A stretch of DNA of 64,000 bases, from assembly GCF_003545885.1 (NCBI RefSeq), contig NZ_QHCT01000001.1:1178001-1242000 (forward strand), in the 5' to 3' direction. The translations under genes and the position numbers were made by a program. Below, piece after piece: positions 1 to 9,148 of the stretch. This stretch comes from Leptospira stimsonii. GTDB lineage: Bacteria; Spirochaetota; Leptospiria; Leptospirales; Leptospiraceae. The notes under the pieces were generated by a model. It did not search any database, was not told the DNA's origin, and saw nothing but the letters and a program-made list of their open reading frames with translations. Each line of letters opens with the position of its first letter. Position 1 is the first letter of the stretch.

Positions 1-1
1 T

Positions 2-643
2 GAAAGATCCGCCACTTCGATGGCGTTGTCGATTTACGATTCGATGAGAGTCGAGAAGATCAACGATAATCATTATATCGTAGACGGTTATCCGGCCGAT
101 TGTGTGAACATCGGTTTGCACGGTGAAATTTTCCCGAAAATCGACTTGGTTTTATCCGGAATTAACCGCGGGGTAAACATGGGTCACGACGTTCATTATT
201 CCGGGACGGTCGGCGCCGCGAGACACGGAGCGATTCACAATCGTCTTTCCCTTGCTGTCAGTTCGGGAAATATAAATCGTGATTACGATTATATTCAAGA
301 AGCTGAATTTGTTTTAGAATTCATAAATAGCTATTCTGCCGTTTTGAAAACGGGAACGGTTTACAATATCAATATTCCTCCGGACTTTGTTTCTTCGATG
401 GAAAATCTTCGAATTACAAAGTTAGGAAGAAGAACCTATGAAGACACTTATTCCAAAAAAAACATTATCGGTGGAATCGCCGACTTCTATTTAGGAGGTT
501 CCGAGTTGGGGCACTCCGAAGAGGAAGGAACCGACTTCTCCGCATTCTTCTCCGGTTTGATTTCTCTCACTCCTTTGTCTTTGGATCAAACGGATTCTTC
601 TCTTTTAAAAGAACTCTCCGAATCCGTAGGGAAGAATGTCTGA
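2..643 (+). CDS. surE: SurE 5'/3'-nucleotidase, 5' truncated by window edge
   Basis: SurE is a metal-dependent nucleoside monophosphate phosphatase used in stationary-phase and nucleotide salvage. The reading frame is open from base 2 ([10 protein letters not shown]...), so the true start, including the N-terminal metal-binding Asp-Asp motif, lies left of the window. The visible part has the family core: a GYPADCV segment followed by [22 protein letters not shown], where the Asn, the Gly-rich loop and the SGTVGAA stretch line the active site. The 207 residues from the first internal Met do not mark a real start. The stop overlaps the next gene by 8 bases, so the two are probably cotranscribed. 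Confidence 0.93.
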   Translation, partial: ERSATSMALSIYDSMRVEKINDNHYIVDGYPADCVNIGLHGEIFPKIDLVLSGINRGVNMGHDVHYSGTVGAARHGAIHNRLSLAVSSGNINRDYDYIQEAEFVLEFINSYSAVLKTGTVYNINIPPDFVSSMENLRITKLGRRTYEDTYSKKNIIGGIADFYLGGSELGHSEEEGTDFSAFFSGLISLTPLSLDQTDSSLLKELSESVGKNV

Positions 644-1343
644 GAAGGAAAACAAAAAGAAATCCTCTTCCGCGAAGAAAAGAATTCTTCAAGAGATCAA
701 CAAAGAGAATTTTCTTTTCGCCCTGACTCTGATCGATCGGGAGATTTCTTCAGGGAACGATGATCCTGAGCTATATTACAATTTTGCAATTTGTTGTGCG
801 AGAACGGATAACTTTAAAAAGTGCATTTCGATTTTAGAAGATCTCTTAGAAAAATTTCCGAGATTCGGAGAAAGAGAAAATTCCATTCTTATGATGATCT
901 ATTCTTTGATTCAAAACAAAGAATTCAAAAAGGCTCTCGATAAATGTGACGAGAGACTCAAACTTCAAGTCGATGATATTCGAATTCTTTCCATGAAAGC
1001 CTTCGCCCTCGAAAAATCCGGGAAAATCGCCGAGGCGATCGAAACTCATAAGAGAATTCTGAGACTTCGTCCGGAGTATAAGAATTCTTTAAATTCTCTT
1101 GGTTATCTTCTCTTGAACAATCGAGAAGCAAGTCCGGAAGAATGGAAATTAGCGGCCGATTGTCTGAAGTCGGTCCTCAAGGAAGAACCGGAAAATCCGG
1201 CGTATTTGGATTCTTTCGGAATTCTCCTCTCAAAAGCGGGTAAAAAGGAAGAGGCGATCAAGGCTTTGCAGAAGGCTCTTCGGAAAGCTCCGACACATCC
1301 GGAGATTCTGAGGCATATCGAAAAAGTTGAAGAGTCTTCTTGA
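636..1343 (+). CDS. TPR-repeat protein
   Basis: A 235-residue soluble protein, lysine-rich at its N terminus, with no signal peptide or membrane segment. From about residue 25 it is built of helix-turn-helix units typical of tetratricopeptide repeats. The clearest are around residues 110-150 (a [24 protein letters not shown] unit) and 190-225 ([26 protein letters not shown]). TPRs mediate protein-protein contacts; the partner is unknown. The ATG lies inside the end of surE, which suggests translational coupling. The gene ends about 35 bases before a tRNA cluster. Specific function unknown. Confidence 0.85.
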   Translation: MSEKENKKKSSSAKKRILQEINKENFLFALTLIDREISSGNDDPELYYNFAICCARTDNFKKCISILEDLLEKFPRFGERENSILMMIYSLIQNKEFKKALDKCDERLKLQVDDIRILSMKAFALEKSGKIAEAIETHKRILRLRPEYKNSLNSLGYLLLNNREASPEEWKLAADCLKSVLKEEPENPAYLDSFGILLSKAGKKEEAIKALQKALRKAPTHPEILRHIEKVEESS

Positions 1344-1375
1344 CACTGCGGGTGTTTTTAAAAACATGGAGTCGG

Positions 1376-1453
<78 letters not shown>

Positions 1454-1463
1454 TCCAATCCTC

Positions 1464-1544
<81 letters not shown>

Positions 1545-1561
1545 AAGGACAAACAAGAGAT

Positions 1562-1638
<77 letters not shown>

Positions 1639-1647
1639 GTCTTTTTT

Positions 1648-1660
1648 TGCGGGAACTCCC
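1648..1660. repeat. dispersed palindromic motif, copy after tRNA-His
   Basis: The sequence TGCGGGAACTCCC is a canonical copy of the window-wide motif. The core GGGA-AC-TCCC is an inverted repeat with a two-base centre. It lies between the tRNA cluster and the 3' end of the next, minus-strand gene, where it could act as a weak hairpin. Confidence 0.8.
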
Positions 1661-1677
1661 TCGTTTTTCACCGTGAA

Positions 1678-2340
1678 TCAGTCTTCACTGAGCCAGATAT
1701 CCTCCAGGCAGAGCCTTTCCTTTTTTCGCTGATTCTTATGATCTTGCTTCCAGGTTCCGAAGATTGTCCAAATGAACATTTTTTGCGGGAACTCCTCACT
1801 TTCCTCAGCTTTATAGTAAGGCTTTAAAGGAATTTTTAAATGCTTTGTTTTTGAAAATTCTAAGAATAGTTCCCCTCTGATTTCATCTTTCGGCATTCTC
1901 AATTCTTTATCCATATCAATGGATTCTCTAAGCACCAAATCTATTTTTAGATTTTCCTGGGTTTCCGGACAGGCCTTGATTTGAAGATACTTCCAATCTG
2001 AAATTCTCGGTTTACCTTGACTTAAGTGATGAGTTTGTCTTAATTCCAACTGAAAATCTTCCTTTCGAGTGGAATCGCGAACCTTGGTCCAAGTAGTAGT
2101 TGGATTTCCATCTAAGAGATTCCCAATTCTGGAATCTCTTTCCTTCAGGTAGGAATTTGTGAAGTCAAATGCTAAGAATGGTGGTTTAGTCTCAAAAACT
2201 TTGATTTTGTCTTTCGTTGAATTAAAAAGAAGGATATTTCCTATTATAATCGAGGCGGGAAGGATGAGCGTTAGGGCAATTAAAATGCTCTTTTTATTAA
2301 CCACAGAGTCAAAGTTGCGGGAACTCCCTTGATATATCAA
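1678..2340 (-). CDS. membrane-anchored hypothetical protein, possible discoidin-like domain
   Basis: About 220 residues from a TTG at 2340. The alternative GTG at residue 13 or 14 (about 2304) is at least as likely, because the first 12 codons lie over a copy of the dispersed motif at 2316-2328. A hydrophobic helix at about residues 18-40 would anchor the protein, with the rest outside the cytoplasm. The segment [16 protein letters not shown] (about 71-86) resembles the start of F5/8C or NADase-type glycan-binding jelly-roll domains in bacterial surface proteins. That assignment is a guess. A second motif copy (1784-1795) is translated in frame as EEFPQ. No clear partner genes. Function unknown. 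Confidence 0.6.
   Translation of the reverse strand: MIYQGSSRNFDSVVNKKSILIALTLILPASIIIGNILLFNSTKDKIKVFETKPPFLAFDFTNSYLKERDSRIGNLLDGNPTTTWTKVRDSTRKEDFQLELRQTHHLSQGKPRISDWKYLQIKACPETQENLKIDLVLRESIDMDKELRMPKDEIRGELFLEFSKTKHLKIPLKPYYKAEESEEFPQKMFIWTIFGTWKQDHKNQRKKERLCLEDIWLSED
2316..2328. repeat. dispersed palindromic motif
   Basis: The sequence TGCGGGAACTCCC sits over the 5' end of the minus-strand hypothetical gene. It may separate the true start from the apparent upstream TTG codon. Confidence 0.75.
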
Positions 2341-2396
2341 TCAGGATTCGCGGAAGTAAGAGTACAATTATCCTAGGGATAGAAAAAGGAAAAAGT

Positions 2397-3308
2397 ATGA
2401 AAGTTGGAATTTCGGGTGGGACTGGACTAATCGGTAGATACCTTACATTTAATTTGTTAGAAAATGGGTTTCGTGTAAAAATCTTTACGCGTTCACCCGG
2501 CATTCCAGGTTTTTTCTCTGGAAAAACTAACTTAGAAATCATTAATACTGACCTCCCCAATGTAAAAGATTTAGAAGGCTTGGACGGGTTCGTAAATTTA
2601 GCGGGATCTCCAATCGCTGGTGTTCGGTGGAGTCAAAAAGTTAAAGAGGAAATTCGTCGCTCCCGTGTAGATTATACGGAGAAATTGGTGAAATCCATTT
2701 CGAAAATTGCGGGAACTCCTTTAAAATTTTTCTTACAAGGCTCAGCAATCGGTTATTATGGATCCTATGAGAAAAATTCTCCTTTTTTTTCCGAATTTTC
2801 AACTGCAGGATCGGATTATTTAGCCAATCTCTGTGAGGACTGGGAGAAGGCCACTAGTGCGATTTCTAAATTAGGAATTCGTCAGGTAATCATGAGAACT
2901 GGCGTTGTATTGAGCCCTGAGGGTGGGGCATTAAAAAGTATGCTTCCGCCATTTAGGCTTGGGTTTGGGGGTCCTATCGGATCAGGAGAGCAAATATTGA
3001 GTTGGATTCATTTAAAGGATTTAGTAGATTCTATTCTTTATATAATTCGAGACCCAAATCTTTCTGGAGTATTCAATCTGGTTTCACCGAATCCAGTGAG
3101 TAATCGCTTCTTTTCTGAGATTCTTGGAAGAATTTTAAACAGACCTGCTTTTTTTAGAGTTCCCGCAACGCTCTTATATGGGTTGTTTGGGGAAGGCGCT
3201 GATGTCATTCTAAAAGGTCAAGATGTGGGCTCAGAAAAGCTTCAGAAAGCCGGGTTTTTATTTTCATATCCAACGATAGATATGGCTTTGCGGGAACTCC
3301 TAAAATAA
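2397..3308 (+). CDS. TIGR01777-family NAD(P)-dependent epimerase-like protein
   Basis: This 303-residue short-chain dehydrogenase-like protein is related to E. coli YfcH and the SDR39U1 family. The Rossmann motif is at the very N terminus ([13 protein letters not shown], about 4-16). The family-specific [14 protein letters not shown] is at about 67-80 and the QGSAIGYYG segment, with the catalytic-region Tyr, at about 119-127. C-terminal features are WIHLKDL and the [11 protein letters not shown] segment. The substrate of the family is not established. Three copies of the dispersed motif are translated in frame (2708-2719 as AGTP; 3157-3167 as RVPA; 3289-3300 as RELL). The last forms the C terminus. 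The gene looks more AT-rich than its neighbours, which could reflect later acquisition. Confidence 0.88.
   Translation: MKVGISGGTGLIGRYLTFNLLENGFRVKIFTRSPGIPGFFSGKTNLEIINTDLPNVKDLEGLDGFVNLAGSPIAGVRWSQKVKEEIRRSRVDYTEKLVKSISKIAGTPLKFFLQGSAIGYYGSYEKNSPFFSEFSTAGSDYLANLCEDWEKATSAISKLGIRQVIMRTGVVLSPEGGALKSMLPPFRLGFGGPIGSGEQILSWIHLKDLVDSILYIIRDPNLSGVFNLVSPNPVSNRFFSEILGRILNRPAFFRVPATLLYGLFGEGADVILKGQDVGSEKLQKAGFLFSYPTIDMALRELLK
2708..3300. repeat. three in-frame copies of the dispersed motif inside a coding gene
   Basis: Copies lie at 2708-2719 (+), 3157-3167 (minus orientation) and 3289-3300 (+), all within the TIGR01777 gene. They occupy different reading frames relative to the gene, giving the peptides AGTP, RVPA and RELL. 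So it is the DNA sequence, not a peptide, that is repeated. Confidence 0.75.
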
Positions 3309-3402
3309 AACGTACGGAATTTCAATTTTCCAAAAAAAAAATCAAAAGGAGGTCACATTTTTTTAGAAGATACATCATGCGATTCATTCCCCGAGAACCG
3401 GA

Positions 3403-3912
3403 ATGGATATGGGAAATTACAGAGAAAGAGATGAAATCTTATCTTCAGCGTTCGAGAGTTCCAAGATCACCTGTTCGTTTTTAATTCCGGAAATCTTCTT
3501 TAATAAACTCAAGCCTGAGGATCGAAGAAGAATCGGTAAGAACTTAGAATTCCTTTTAAAAAAATTTAGAAACAAGATTCTTAAATGTAAGAGAATCCAC
3601 AAGAAAACGGCAACCTCTCTTTATCAAGAAAAGGGAAGTGGCCTTCTTAAAATCAATGTAAGAATCAAACCCATCTTTTGGGAAGAATTGACAATTCTTT
3701 CAAGATCGCACGGCGTCTCGAATTGCTTTCTTTACCATCTACTCTTAAAATGGGAGAATTCTGAAAGAATGGAAAATTCACTTCCAGATAAACCTACCTT
3801 TCTAAATACCAATCAAAGACTAATCTTAGTCTGGATGATAGATTTTAAAAATAAATGCTCTAAGAGAATGGCTCAACTTTTACATGAGTTCCCGCCCGAA
3901 ACCCTTTGTTAA
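3403..3912 (+). CDS. DUF1564 family protein, copy 1
   Basis: A 169-residue basic protein of the Leptospira-associated DUF1564 family. The central block is diagnostic: RRIGKNLEFLLKKF (about 46-59), then KRIHKKTATSLYQEKG, then KINVRIKPIFWEELTILSRSHGVSNCFLYHLL (about 84-115). It is a diverged paralogue of the gene at 57776-58285 (shared K-RI-KKA-TLYQ and VN-RI-W-L-S-HGVS-CFL patterns). The alternating basic strand plus helices could be a ribbon-helix-helix-like DNA-binding fold; that is inference. The last codons overlap a motif copy (3886-3895, HEFPPE). No obvious operon partner. Confidence 0.78.
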   Translation: MDMGNYRERDEILSSAFESSKITCSFLIPEIFFNKLKPEDRRRIGKNLEFLLKKFRNKILKCKRIHKKTATSLYQEKGSGLLKINVRIKPIFWEELTILSRSHGVSNCFLYHLLLKWENSERMENSLPDKPTFLNTNQRLILVWMIDFKNKCSKRMAQLLHEFPPETLC

Positions 3913-4115
3913 GTATTGTGATATTTTGAAAAAAGTAAGACCAGAAGATTCAAAGTAAGAATTTATGTTATCGAAATTCTATAGTCTCATTTTTCATCAA
4001 GAACTATTAGATTTCTATGCAGGGCTTGGTCTGTAAGAACTATTCTTTACTCTGAAAAGATGCTGAAAAACAAAAAAACACATCCAATTTTGCGAGTTTC
4101 TTCGCGAGAAAGAAA

Positions 4116-4126
4116 GAGTTCCCGCA
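4116..4126. repeat. dispersed palindromic motif
   Basis: GAGTTCCCGCA lies in the 224-base gap between the DUF1564 gene and the convergent uracil-DNA glycosylase-like gene. I see nothing else in that gap. Confidence 0.7.
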
Positions 4127-4136
4127 GTATTCTTGT

Positions 4137-4754
4137 TCACAAATCGAATTCTTCTTTCATTGCAGGATGTTTTTTTAAAAGATCCAAAGCCTTTTGAATC
4201 AATTTCTTCCCAGTCTCCGTGTGATTCCACACATTCAGTCCAGACGGATGCGGCAGTGGAACCCAATCCACCTGAACACCGTAGAGTTCCCGCGAAAATC
4301 GTCCACCGATCACATCCTCTAACTTGTAACTACGACTCTCGAACAATTGATCGATGGCGAGTTTTCCGATAGGAATGACAAGTCGAGGTTTATGAAAACG
4401 AACTTCGAATTCCAAAAATTCCGAGCAATTCTGAACTTCCTCGGGATTTGGTTTTCGATCTCCACTCTTCGCTTTTCCGGGAAAACATCTGCAGACCGCG
4501 GACATATTCACTTTCTTCCGAAAAACTTCCTCTTCGATTCCGATCTTTCGAAACCAACCGAAAAGCGTTTTCCCAGCCGTGTATGAAAAAGGTTTCCCGA
4601 AACGTTCCTCGTGAATCCCGGGGGCTTGACCGATACTGATGATTTTAGAGGAAGGAACACAGCCATGGACAGGTCTTCCTTCCATCTTAGGACATTTTGT
4701 GCAACTGAGTAAATGATTTAGATGTTTAGAATATTCTATTTTCTTTTTATTCAT
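4137..4754 (-). CDS. uracil-DNA glycosylase superfamily protein, probably Fe-S type
   Basis: A 205-residue protein of the uracil-DNA glycosylase fold, which removes uracil from DNA in base-excision repair. Motif A is IGQAPGIHEE (about 41-50, the water-activating loop). Motif B is LPHPSG (167-172, the DNA-intercalating loop with its His). Cysteines at 18 and 21 (CTKC), 88/90 (CRC) and 110 suggest an Fe-S cluster like that of family 4 or 5 enzymes. The CRC-to-C110 spacing should be checked against those families. It lies 12 bases downstream of the STAS gene on the same strand, so it may be last in a galK-STAS-UDG transcript. A motif copy at 4284-4293 is translated in frame. Confidence 0.82.
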   Translation of the reverse strand: MNKKKIEYSKHLNHLLSCTKCPKMEGRPVHGCVPSSKIISIGQAPGIHEERFGKPFSYTAGKTLFGWFRKIGIEEEVFRKKVNMSAVCRCFPGKAKSGDRKPNPEEVQNCSEFLEFEVRFHKPRLVIPIGKLAIDQLFESRSYKLEDVIGGRFSRELYGVQVDWVPLPHPSGLNVWNHTETGKKLIQKALDLLKKHPAMKEEFDL

Positions 4755-4766
4755 TCTCTCGGGGAA

Positions 4767-5189
4767 TCAATTGAGAAGGATATTCATCGCATCTTTGAGA
4801 GTTCCGGTAACCCGAATCAAAGATTTTAATTTGGTTAATTCCAAGATTTTATTAACTTGAGAAGAAGGAGAAAAAATCGCAACCCCTCCCTTTCCGTTCT
4901 TCACTAATTTTGCGTGTGTGCTCATAAAAACCGCGAGACCTGAAGAATCAATATAACGAATGTTTTCCATATTCACAAAAATATAAATAAAACCCTTATC
5001 GATCAGATCGAAAATTTTCTCCTTGAGGGCATGAGCAGAATAGAGATTGATTTCCCCGCTGATCTTCAAAGCGACCGCTTCTTTTGGGAAATTATCCGGG
5101 ATATCTTCTTTCTGAAGATTTACGTTCAGTTCATTGATTGAAAAACCTACTTCCTCACCGTCGAGGTCCAGAGAATCATCTGCTCCCAT
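4767..5189 (-). CDS. STAS-domain anti-sigma factor antagonist
   Basis: A 140-residue single STAS domain preceded by an acidic N-terminal tail of about 35 residues. The core includes the strand VALKISGEINLYSA, the segment IRYIDSSGLAVFM (about 77-89) with the usual phosphorylatable Ser at 82/83, and a C-terminal helix. Such proteins release sigma or response factors by binding anti-sigma kinases when the Ser is unphosphorylated. No kinase or phosphatase gene adjoins it, so its partner is encoded elsewhere. It lies 35 bases downstream of galK on the same strand. A second STAS protein is at 43762-44100. Confidence 0.88.
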   Translation of the reverse strand: MGADDSLDLDGEEVGFSINELNVNLQKEDIPDNFPKEAVALKISGEINLYSAHALKEKIFDLIDKGFIYIFVNMENIRYIDSSGLAVFMSTHAKLVKNGKGGVAIFSPSSQVNKILELTKLKSLIRVTGTLKDAMNILLN

Positions 5190-5224
5190 CTCGTTTCTCC
5201 CTTCGTTCCAATAAAATTCTTTCT

Positions 5225-6382
5225 TTAGAATTCTTTAACGCCGTCTGAAATTCGGAAAGTGTAGAGTTGGGGATCGTTATTGAATTCTTTCCGGTAGAGC
5301 GTTTTAATTTTCTCAAACAGTATATCCTTTCTCCCTTTTTTGTCCAGTATCAAAACGCAACCTCCGAACCCGCCGCCGATCATCCTCGCACCGAGAACTC
5401 CTTCTTTCTTTAATTGTTCGACTATAAAATCCGTTTCTTCACACGAGACTTCATAATCTTTAGAGAGAGAATGATGGCATTCAAAAAGAATTTCTCCAAC
5501 GATTTCGGAGTTTCCTTCTTTCAAATTTGCGATCGCTTTCGAAGTCCTCAACCTTTCGGTGACAACGTGTTTGGCTCTCTTCTTCTCGATAGGATTTAAA
5601 CCGAAGGTTTCATTTTCTAAATCTTCCAAATCTGCTTGGTAGAGGCTTTTGAGAAAAGGTTTTCCTTTTTTGATCTTCAAGAAGGCGGATTCTACTTCCA
5701 TTCTTCTTTCATTATAAGCGCTGTCCTTGAGAGAATGTTTCACCTTACAATCGATTAGATAGAATTCGGAGTCGTCCAATTGCATCTCATGATATTCGTA
5801 TCTTAAGGTTTCCGTATCGAGGGCGATACAATAGCCTTCTTTAGCTGTCGCGATGACGAACTGATCCATGATTCCGCAATTCACTCCTACGAATCGATTC
5901 TCAGCTCTTTGTCCTAAAAGAGCGATTTCTTCTCTTCTGATTTTCCAAGAATGAATTTCAGAGATTGCAAAGGCGACGGCGACTTCAAAGGCCGCAGAAG
6001 ACGAAAGTCCGGCGCCTTGCGGAATATTTCCCCAGACGACGAGATCAAAGGGAGCAGGTTCCATTCCGAGTTTTCTAAATTCTTCAATGACTCCGAATAC
6101 ATAATTGACCCAGGAACTTTTCGAGTTGTAAGTGATGATCTCCGCTTCGACCTTCTCTCCGGATTCCGCCGAAAAAATCCTAAACAAGGAACCTCGGTTT
6201 TTTCGAATCGCGATTCGAATGGAAACGTCTATTGCGGCCGGAAGAACGATTCCTCCAGCGTAATCGACGTGTTCACCGATTAGATTGATTCTTCCGGGAG
6301 CGGAGAAGAATCGGATCGGTTCTTCTTCGGGTGATGAGGAAAATTCTTTTTTAAGAATTCTTGTGAGTTCTTCTTTGTCCAT
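5225..6382 (-). CDS. galK: galactokinase
   Basis: A 385-residue GHMP kinase that phosphorylates galactose at C1 with ATP. The galactokinase signature GRINLIGEHVDYAGG (about 31-45) binds the sugar. The glycine-rich ATP loop PQGAGLSSSAAFEVA is at about 121-135, and the C-terminal GHMP motif GARMIGGGFGGCVL at about 335-348. The catalytic Asp is in GIMDQF. Length matches the family. No other Leloir-pathway gene adjoins it, although pgi is divergent on the other side. It appears to be first in a minus-strand run with the STAS and UDG genes. Confidence 0.95.
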   Translation of the reverse strand: MDKEELTRILKKEFSSSPEEEPIRFFSAPGRINLIGEHVDYAGGIVLPAAIDVSIRIAIRKNRGSLFRIFSAESGEKVEAEIITYNSKSSWVNYVFGVIEEFRKLGMEPAPFDLVVWGNIPQGAGLSSSAAFEVAVAFAISEIHSWKIRREEIALLGQRAENRFVGVNCGIMDQFVIATAKEGYCIALDTETLRYEYHEMQLDDSEFYLIDCKVKHSLKDSAYNERRMEVESAFLKIKKGKPFLKSLYQADLEDLENETFGLNPIEKKRAKHVVTERLRTSKAIANLKEGNSEIVGEILFECHHSLSKDYEVSCEETDFIVEQLKKEGVLGARMIGGGFGGCVLILDKKGRKDILFEKIKTLYRKEFNNDPQLYTFRISDGVKEF

Positions 6383-6665
6383 TGTAGATTGTTTCTTTTA
6401 AAAATCCCGGAAAGATTGATATACGCTTCCTTTCTCGTCAATCCTTCTCCATATTTTTCTCCTCTCTTTCAATTTGCTTTTTTCTTGCCCGTCATTTTCA
6501 TTTTTCTAAACTGTTCCAGCGTCCCGTTTTTTAGAAGGATTTTCAAAGAAGAATTCAAATCGTCAGTTGATGATGGAATCCGTGGACCGATAAATATTTT
6601 AGAATCTCGGAATTCTCCAAAATGAATCCGAGATGTAACTGAAAAAAGAGATTTTGTAATTCATT

Positions 6666-8003
6666 ATGATCCGATTAGAAACAAGATTCGCTTCCACGTT
6701 TATTCATTCGCAAGAATTCGAAACCTTTTTGAAAGGTGCCGAATCGGCGAGAAAAACGTTACATTCGTTTCAGGGAAAAGGAAACGAGTTTTTAGGCTGG
6801 TTGAATCTTCCGAGTGAAATCCAAAATTCGGAAATAGAAAGAATCATACAAACCTCTGAGAGAATCCGTTCTTCTTCGGAAGTTGTCGTTGTGATCGGAA
6901 TCGGAGGTTCTTATCTGGGATCTCGGGCGGTCTTAGAGGCAAGTCTTCCTTTTTTTCGTTCCCCAAAAAAGGGAAGTCCCGAAGTCATCTTTGCGGGACA
7001 TCATTTAGAATCTAGATATCTTTCCGAACTCCTTGATTATCTCGAAGGACGGGATTTTTCCATCAACGTGATTTCCAAGTCTGGAACAACGACGGAGCCC
7101 GCGATCGCGTTCCGCCTTTTTTGGGATCTCCTCGTGCGGAAATACGGAAAAGGCGCCTCTTCAAGAGTGGTCGCAACGACCGATTCCAGCAAGGGCGCTC
7201 TCAAAACGTTCGCGGACGCGGAAGGTTTCGATAGTTTTGCGATTCCGGATTCCGTAGGAGGAAGATATTCCGTCTTAACTCCCGTAGGATTGTTTCCACT
7301 TGCGGTTGCAGGGATTCCCATTCGAAAATTTATATTAGGATTTAAGAATATTCTGGATATTTTACATTCCGAGAATGATCCGCTTAAAAATCCGGCGATG
7401 CATTATGCCGCCTTAAGGAATTATTTCTTATCCTCCGGAAGATTTGTGGAAGTATTAGCAAATTTTAATCCTTCTCTTCGTTATCTTTCCGAATGGTGGA
7501 AACAACTATTCGGGGAAAGCGAAGGAAAGGAGAACAAAGGAATTTTTCCGGCATCGATGGATTTTACGACCGATCTTCATTCTTTGGGTCAATATGTTCA
7601 GGAAGGGAAACGGATTCTATTCGAGACGGTCTTGAGTCCTGCTCGAATTCATTCCGACCTTATCCTTTCTTCGACAAAGGAAAATCTGGATTCTTTGAAC
7701 TTTCTATCAGGAAATACGATCGAGCATGTAAACGAACAGGCGCGGTTGGGAACGCTCTTGGCACATTCGGCTGGTGGCGTTCCTTGTTTAGAATTGGTTT
7801 TTCCGGATATAACTCCCGAATCTTTGGGAGAAGTTATGTATTTTTTTGAATATTCTTGTGCGATTTCCGGATACGCCTTGGGAGTGAATCCTTTCGATCA
7901 ACCCGGGGTGGAGGCGTATAAGAAGAATATGTTCGCGCTCCTGAATAAAGAAGGCTTTGAACGAGAAGGGGAATTTCTGCGAAAGAGAATTCTCGGAAAC
8001 TAG
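6666..8003 (+). CDS. pgi: glucose-6-phosphate isomerase
   Basis: A 445-residue phosphoglucose isomerase (G6P to F6P), central to glycolysis and gluconeogenesis, of the shorter bacterial type. Two SIS domains are visible. Motifs are [12 protein letters not shown] (78-89), [15 protein letters not shown] (about 136-150), the [12 protein letters not shown] loop with its Arg, GQYVQEG with the catalytic Glu, and [12 protein letters not shown] with the catalytic Lys near the C terminus. The ATG is 41 bases after the last alternative upstream stop. It is divergent from galK across a 283-base gap. Confidence 0.97.
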   Translation: MIRLETRFASTFIHSQEFETFLKGAESARKTLHSFQGKGNEFLGWLNLPSEIQNSEIERIIQTSERIRSSSEVVVVIGIGGSYLGSRAVLEASLPFFRSPKKGSPEVIFAGHHLESRYLSELLDYLEGRDFSINVISKSGTTTEPAIAFRLFWDLLVRKYGKGASSRVVATTDSSKGALKTFADAEGFDSFAIPDSVGGRYSVLTPVGLFPLAVAGIPIRKFILGFKNILDILHSENDPLKNPAMHYAALRNYFLSSGRFVEVLANFNPSLRYLSEWWKQLFGESEGKENKGIFPASMDFTTDLHSLGQYVQEGKRILFETVLSPARIHSDLILSSTKENLDSLNFLSGNTIEHVNEQARLGTLLAHSAGGVPCLELVFPDITPESLGEVMYFFEYSCAISGYALGVNPFDQPGVEAYKKNMFALLNKEGFEREGEFLRKRILGN

Positions 8004-8114
8004 TGAATTCTCCCTAATCAGATCGTATTAGTTTTTCCTTTATAAGTGAATGGATTCCGATCTTTTTGTTGAATTTTTATTTCCTGCTTGACACTTTTTA
8101 AAATTTAGAGCGCG

Positions 8115-8456
8115 ATGAAGTTTATGAAGGGGCAAAGAAACAAAATCGGTTCTCCTCTAACCGCCTGCGCTTTGGCGTTTTTGTTTCTATTATTTTCCAT
8201 TGCTTTTTCCAGCAATCTTCCTGGGAAGTTGCCTACCCAAAAACAAACAATAGACGGGATTGAATCCGAATATAAAGAGTTAGTTCAGTTAGAGGAGGAA
8301 TCCGAATTCCTTTTCAGCTTTCTCTCTCTTACCCATAAAAATATTCTATTCGTTTTCAAGGGCAAAATCACTTCCCTCCAGGATAGGTTCCAATTCCACT
8401 TCTGTAACATCCAAACTCTAAACCTGTTGAATTTACCTCCGCCCGTCCTTTCTTAA
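8115..8456 (+). CDS. small single-pass membrane protein, hypothetical
   Basis: A 113-residue protein with one hydrophobic helix (about 15-32, CALAFLFLLFSIAF) after a basic N terminus, so probably an inner-membrane anchor or uncleaved signal. An acidic, helical stretch and a proline-ending tail (LLNLPPPVLS) follow. I do not recognise a family with certainty. Small proteins of this shape can precede metal-efflux genes, but no such genes follow here. A weak TTGACA lies just upstream at about 8090. Moderate confidence that it is real. Confidence 0.45.
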   Translation: MKFMKGQRNKIGSPLTACALAFLFLLFSIAFSSNLPGKLPTQKQTIDGIESEYKELVQLEEESEFLFSFLSLTHKNILFVFKGKITSLQDRFQFHFCNIQTLNLLNLPPPVLS

Positions 8457-8494
8457 CTAGTTTTTCTTTCTAGTTTTGTCCTTACGGGGGAAAT

Positions 8495-9085
8495 ATGTCC
8501 TACAATCAAGTTCGGGTTGCGTCTGCTATCGCCAGTCTTGCTTTTTCTTATGAATCTCTCATGGAAGAGAGTGTCTCTTCACGGAGATTTTATCAGAAAA
8601 GTGCGGTGGAGCTTTCAAATCCTCTCCGTAATACTCTTTTTTTTGAAGTCTCGAAAAGGGGAACCTCAGAAAATCGTAAACCTTTTGGAAAAGCGGGGGA
8701 GTTCCCGCACAATTCTCAGAAAAGCCCCGAAGCCTTGGGATCATGGTTCTTTGGGAAAAGACGAAAAAACGCGGCAGTTCCCGCACTCGTTTCCTCAGCA
8801 AAGTTATTCTCTCTCTTAAGAGTTCCAACTTTGAAATACAAAGCAAAGCTCGAGGCCCTTCTCCAAAACCTCGGGAATAAACTATCTCGTCCTTATTACT
8901 GTTTGCAACTTACGGATCTCCAAATTGTGCCAATCCCGATCTTGGGAAACTACTCATTCTCAAGATTGGGGTTGGCATTCTTTTTTTTGGCAATCTTAAT
9001 AGGAATCGGTAAGAAATTTCCAAAAAAGTTTGTTTCTCTCAGGAAGGGAAATCTCTTCCCAAATTCTTTTTCCGAACTGATTTAA
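8495..9085 (+). CDS. doubtful hypothetical protein with C-terminal membrane helix
   Basis: An open frame of 196 codons beginning 38 bases after the previous small gene. The only protein-like feature is a C-terminal hydrophobic helix (about 155-172, LGLAFFFLAILIGIGKK). The middle runs across two copies of the dispersed motif (8699-8709 and 8775-8785) and has low-complexity, rather un-protein-like composition. It may be a decayed gene, a gene interrupted by repeats, or simply open by chance. Confidence 0.3.
   Translation: MSYNQVRVASAIASLAFSYESLMEESVSSRRFYQKSAVELSNPLRNTLFFEVSKRGTSENRKPFGKAGEFPHNSQKSPEALGSWFFGKRRKNAAVPALVSSAKLFSLLRVPTLKYKAKLEALLQNLGNKLSRPYYCLQLTDLQIVPIPILGNYSFSRLGLAFFFLAILIGIGKKFPKKFVSLRKGNLFPNSFSELI
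8699..8785. repeat. two dispersed-motif copies
   Basis: GAGTTCCCGCA at 8699-8709 and CAGTTCCCGCA (one base off) at 8775-8785. They have the same orientation, start 76 bases apart, and lie inside the doubtful frame at 8495-9085. Confidence 0.65.
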
Positions 9086-9148
9086 AAATAGGTTTTCTTT
9101 CTTTAAAAACTGGGATACTTTTTCGATGGAATTTTTTCCGAAAGCGAA

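Noticed and set aside
1340..1368. Promoter for the tRNA cluster
   Set aside because: TTGACA is present at 1340-1345 but no acceptable -10 lies 16-18 bases on; it also overlaps the end of the TPR gene.
6389..6625. 78-codon plus frame between galK and pgi, with a Cys after a hydrophobic stretch
   Set aside because: It begins 6 bases from the divergent galK start, has no ribosome-binding site, and its composition is not protein-like; probably open by chance.
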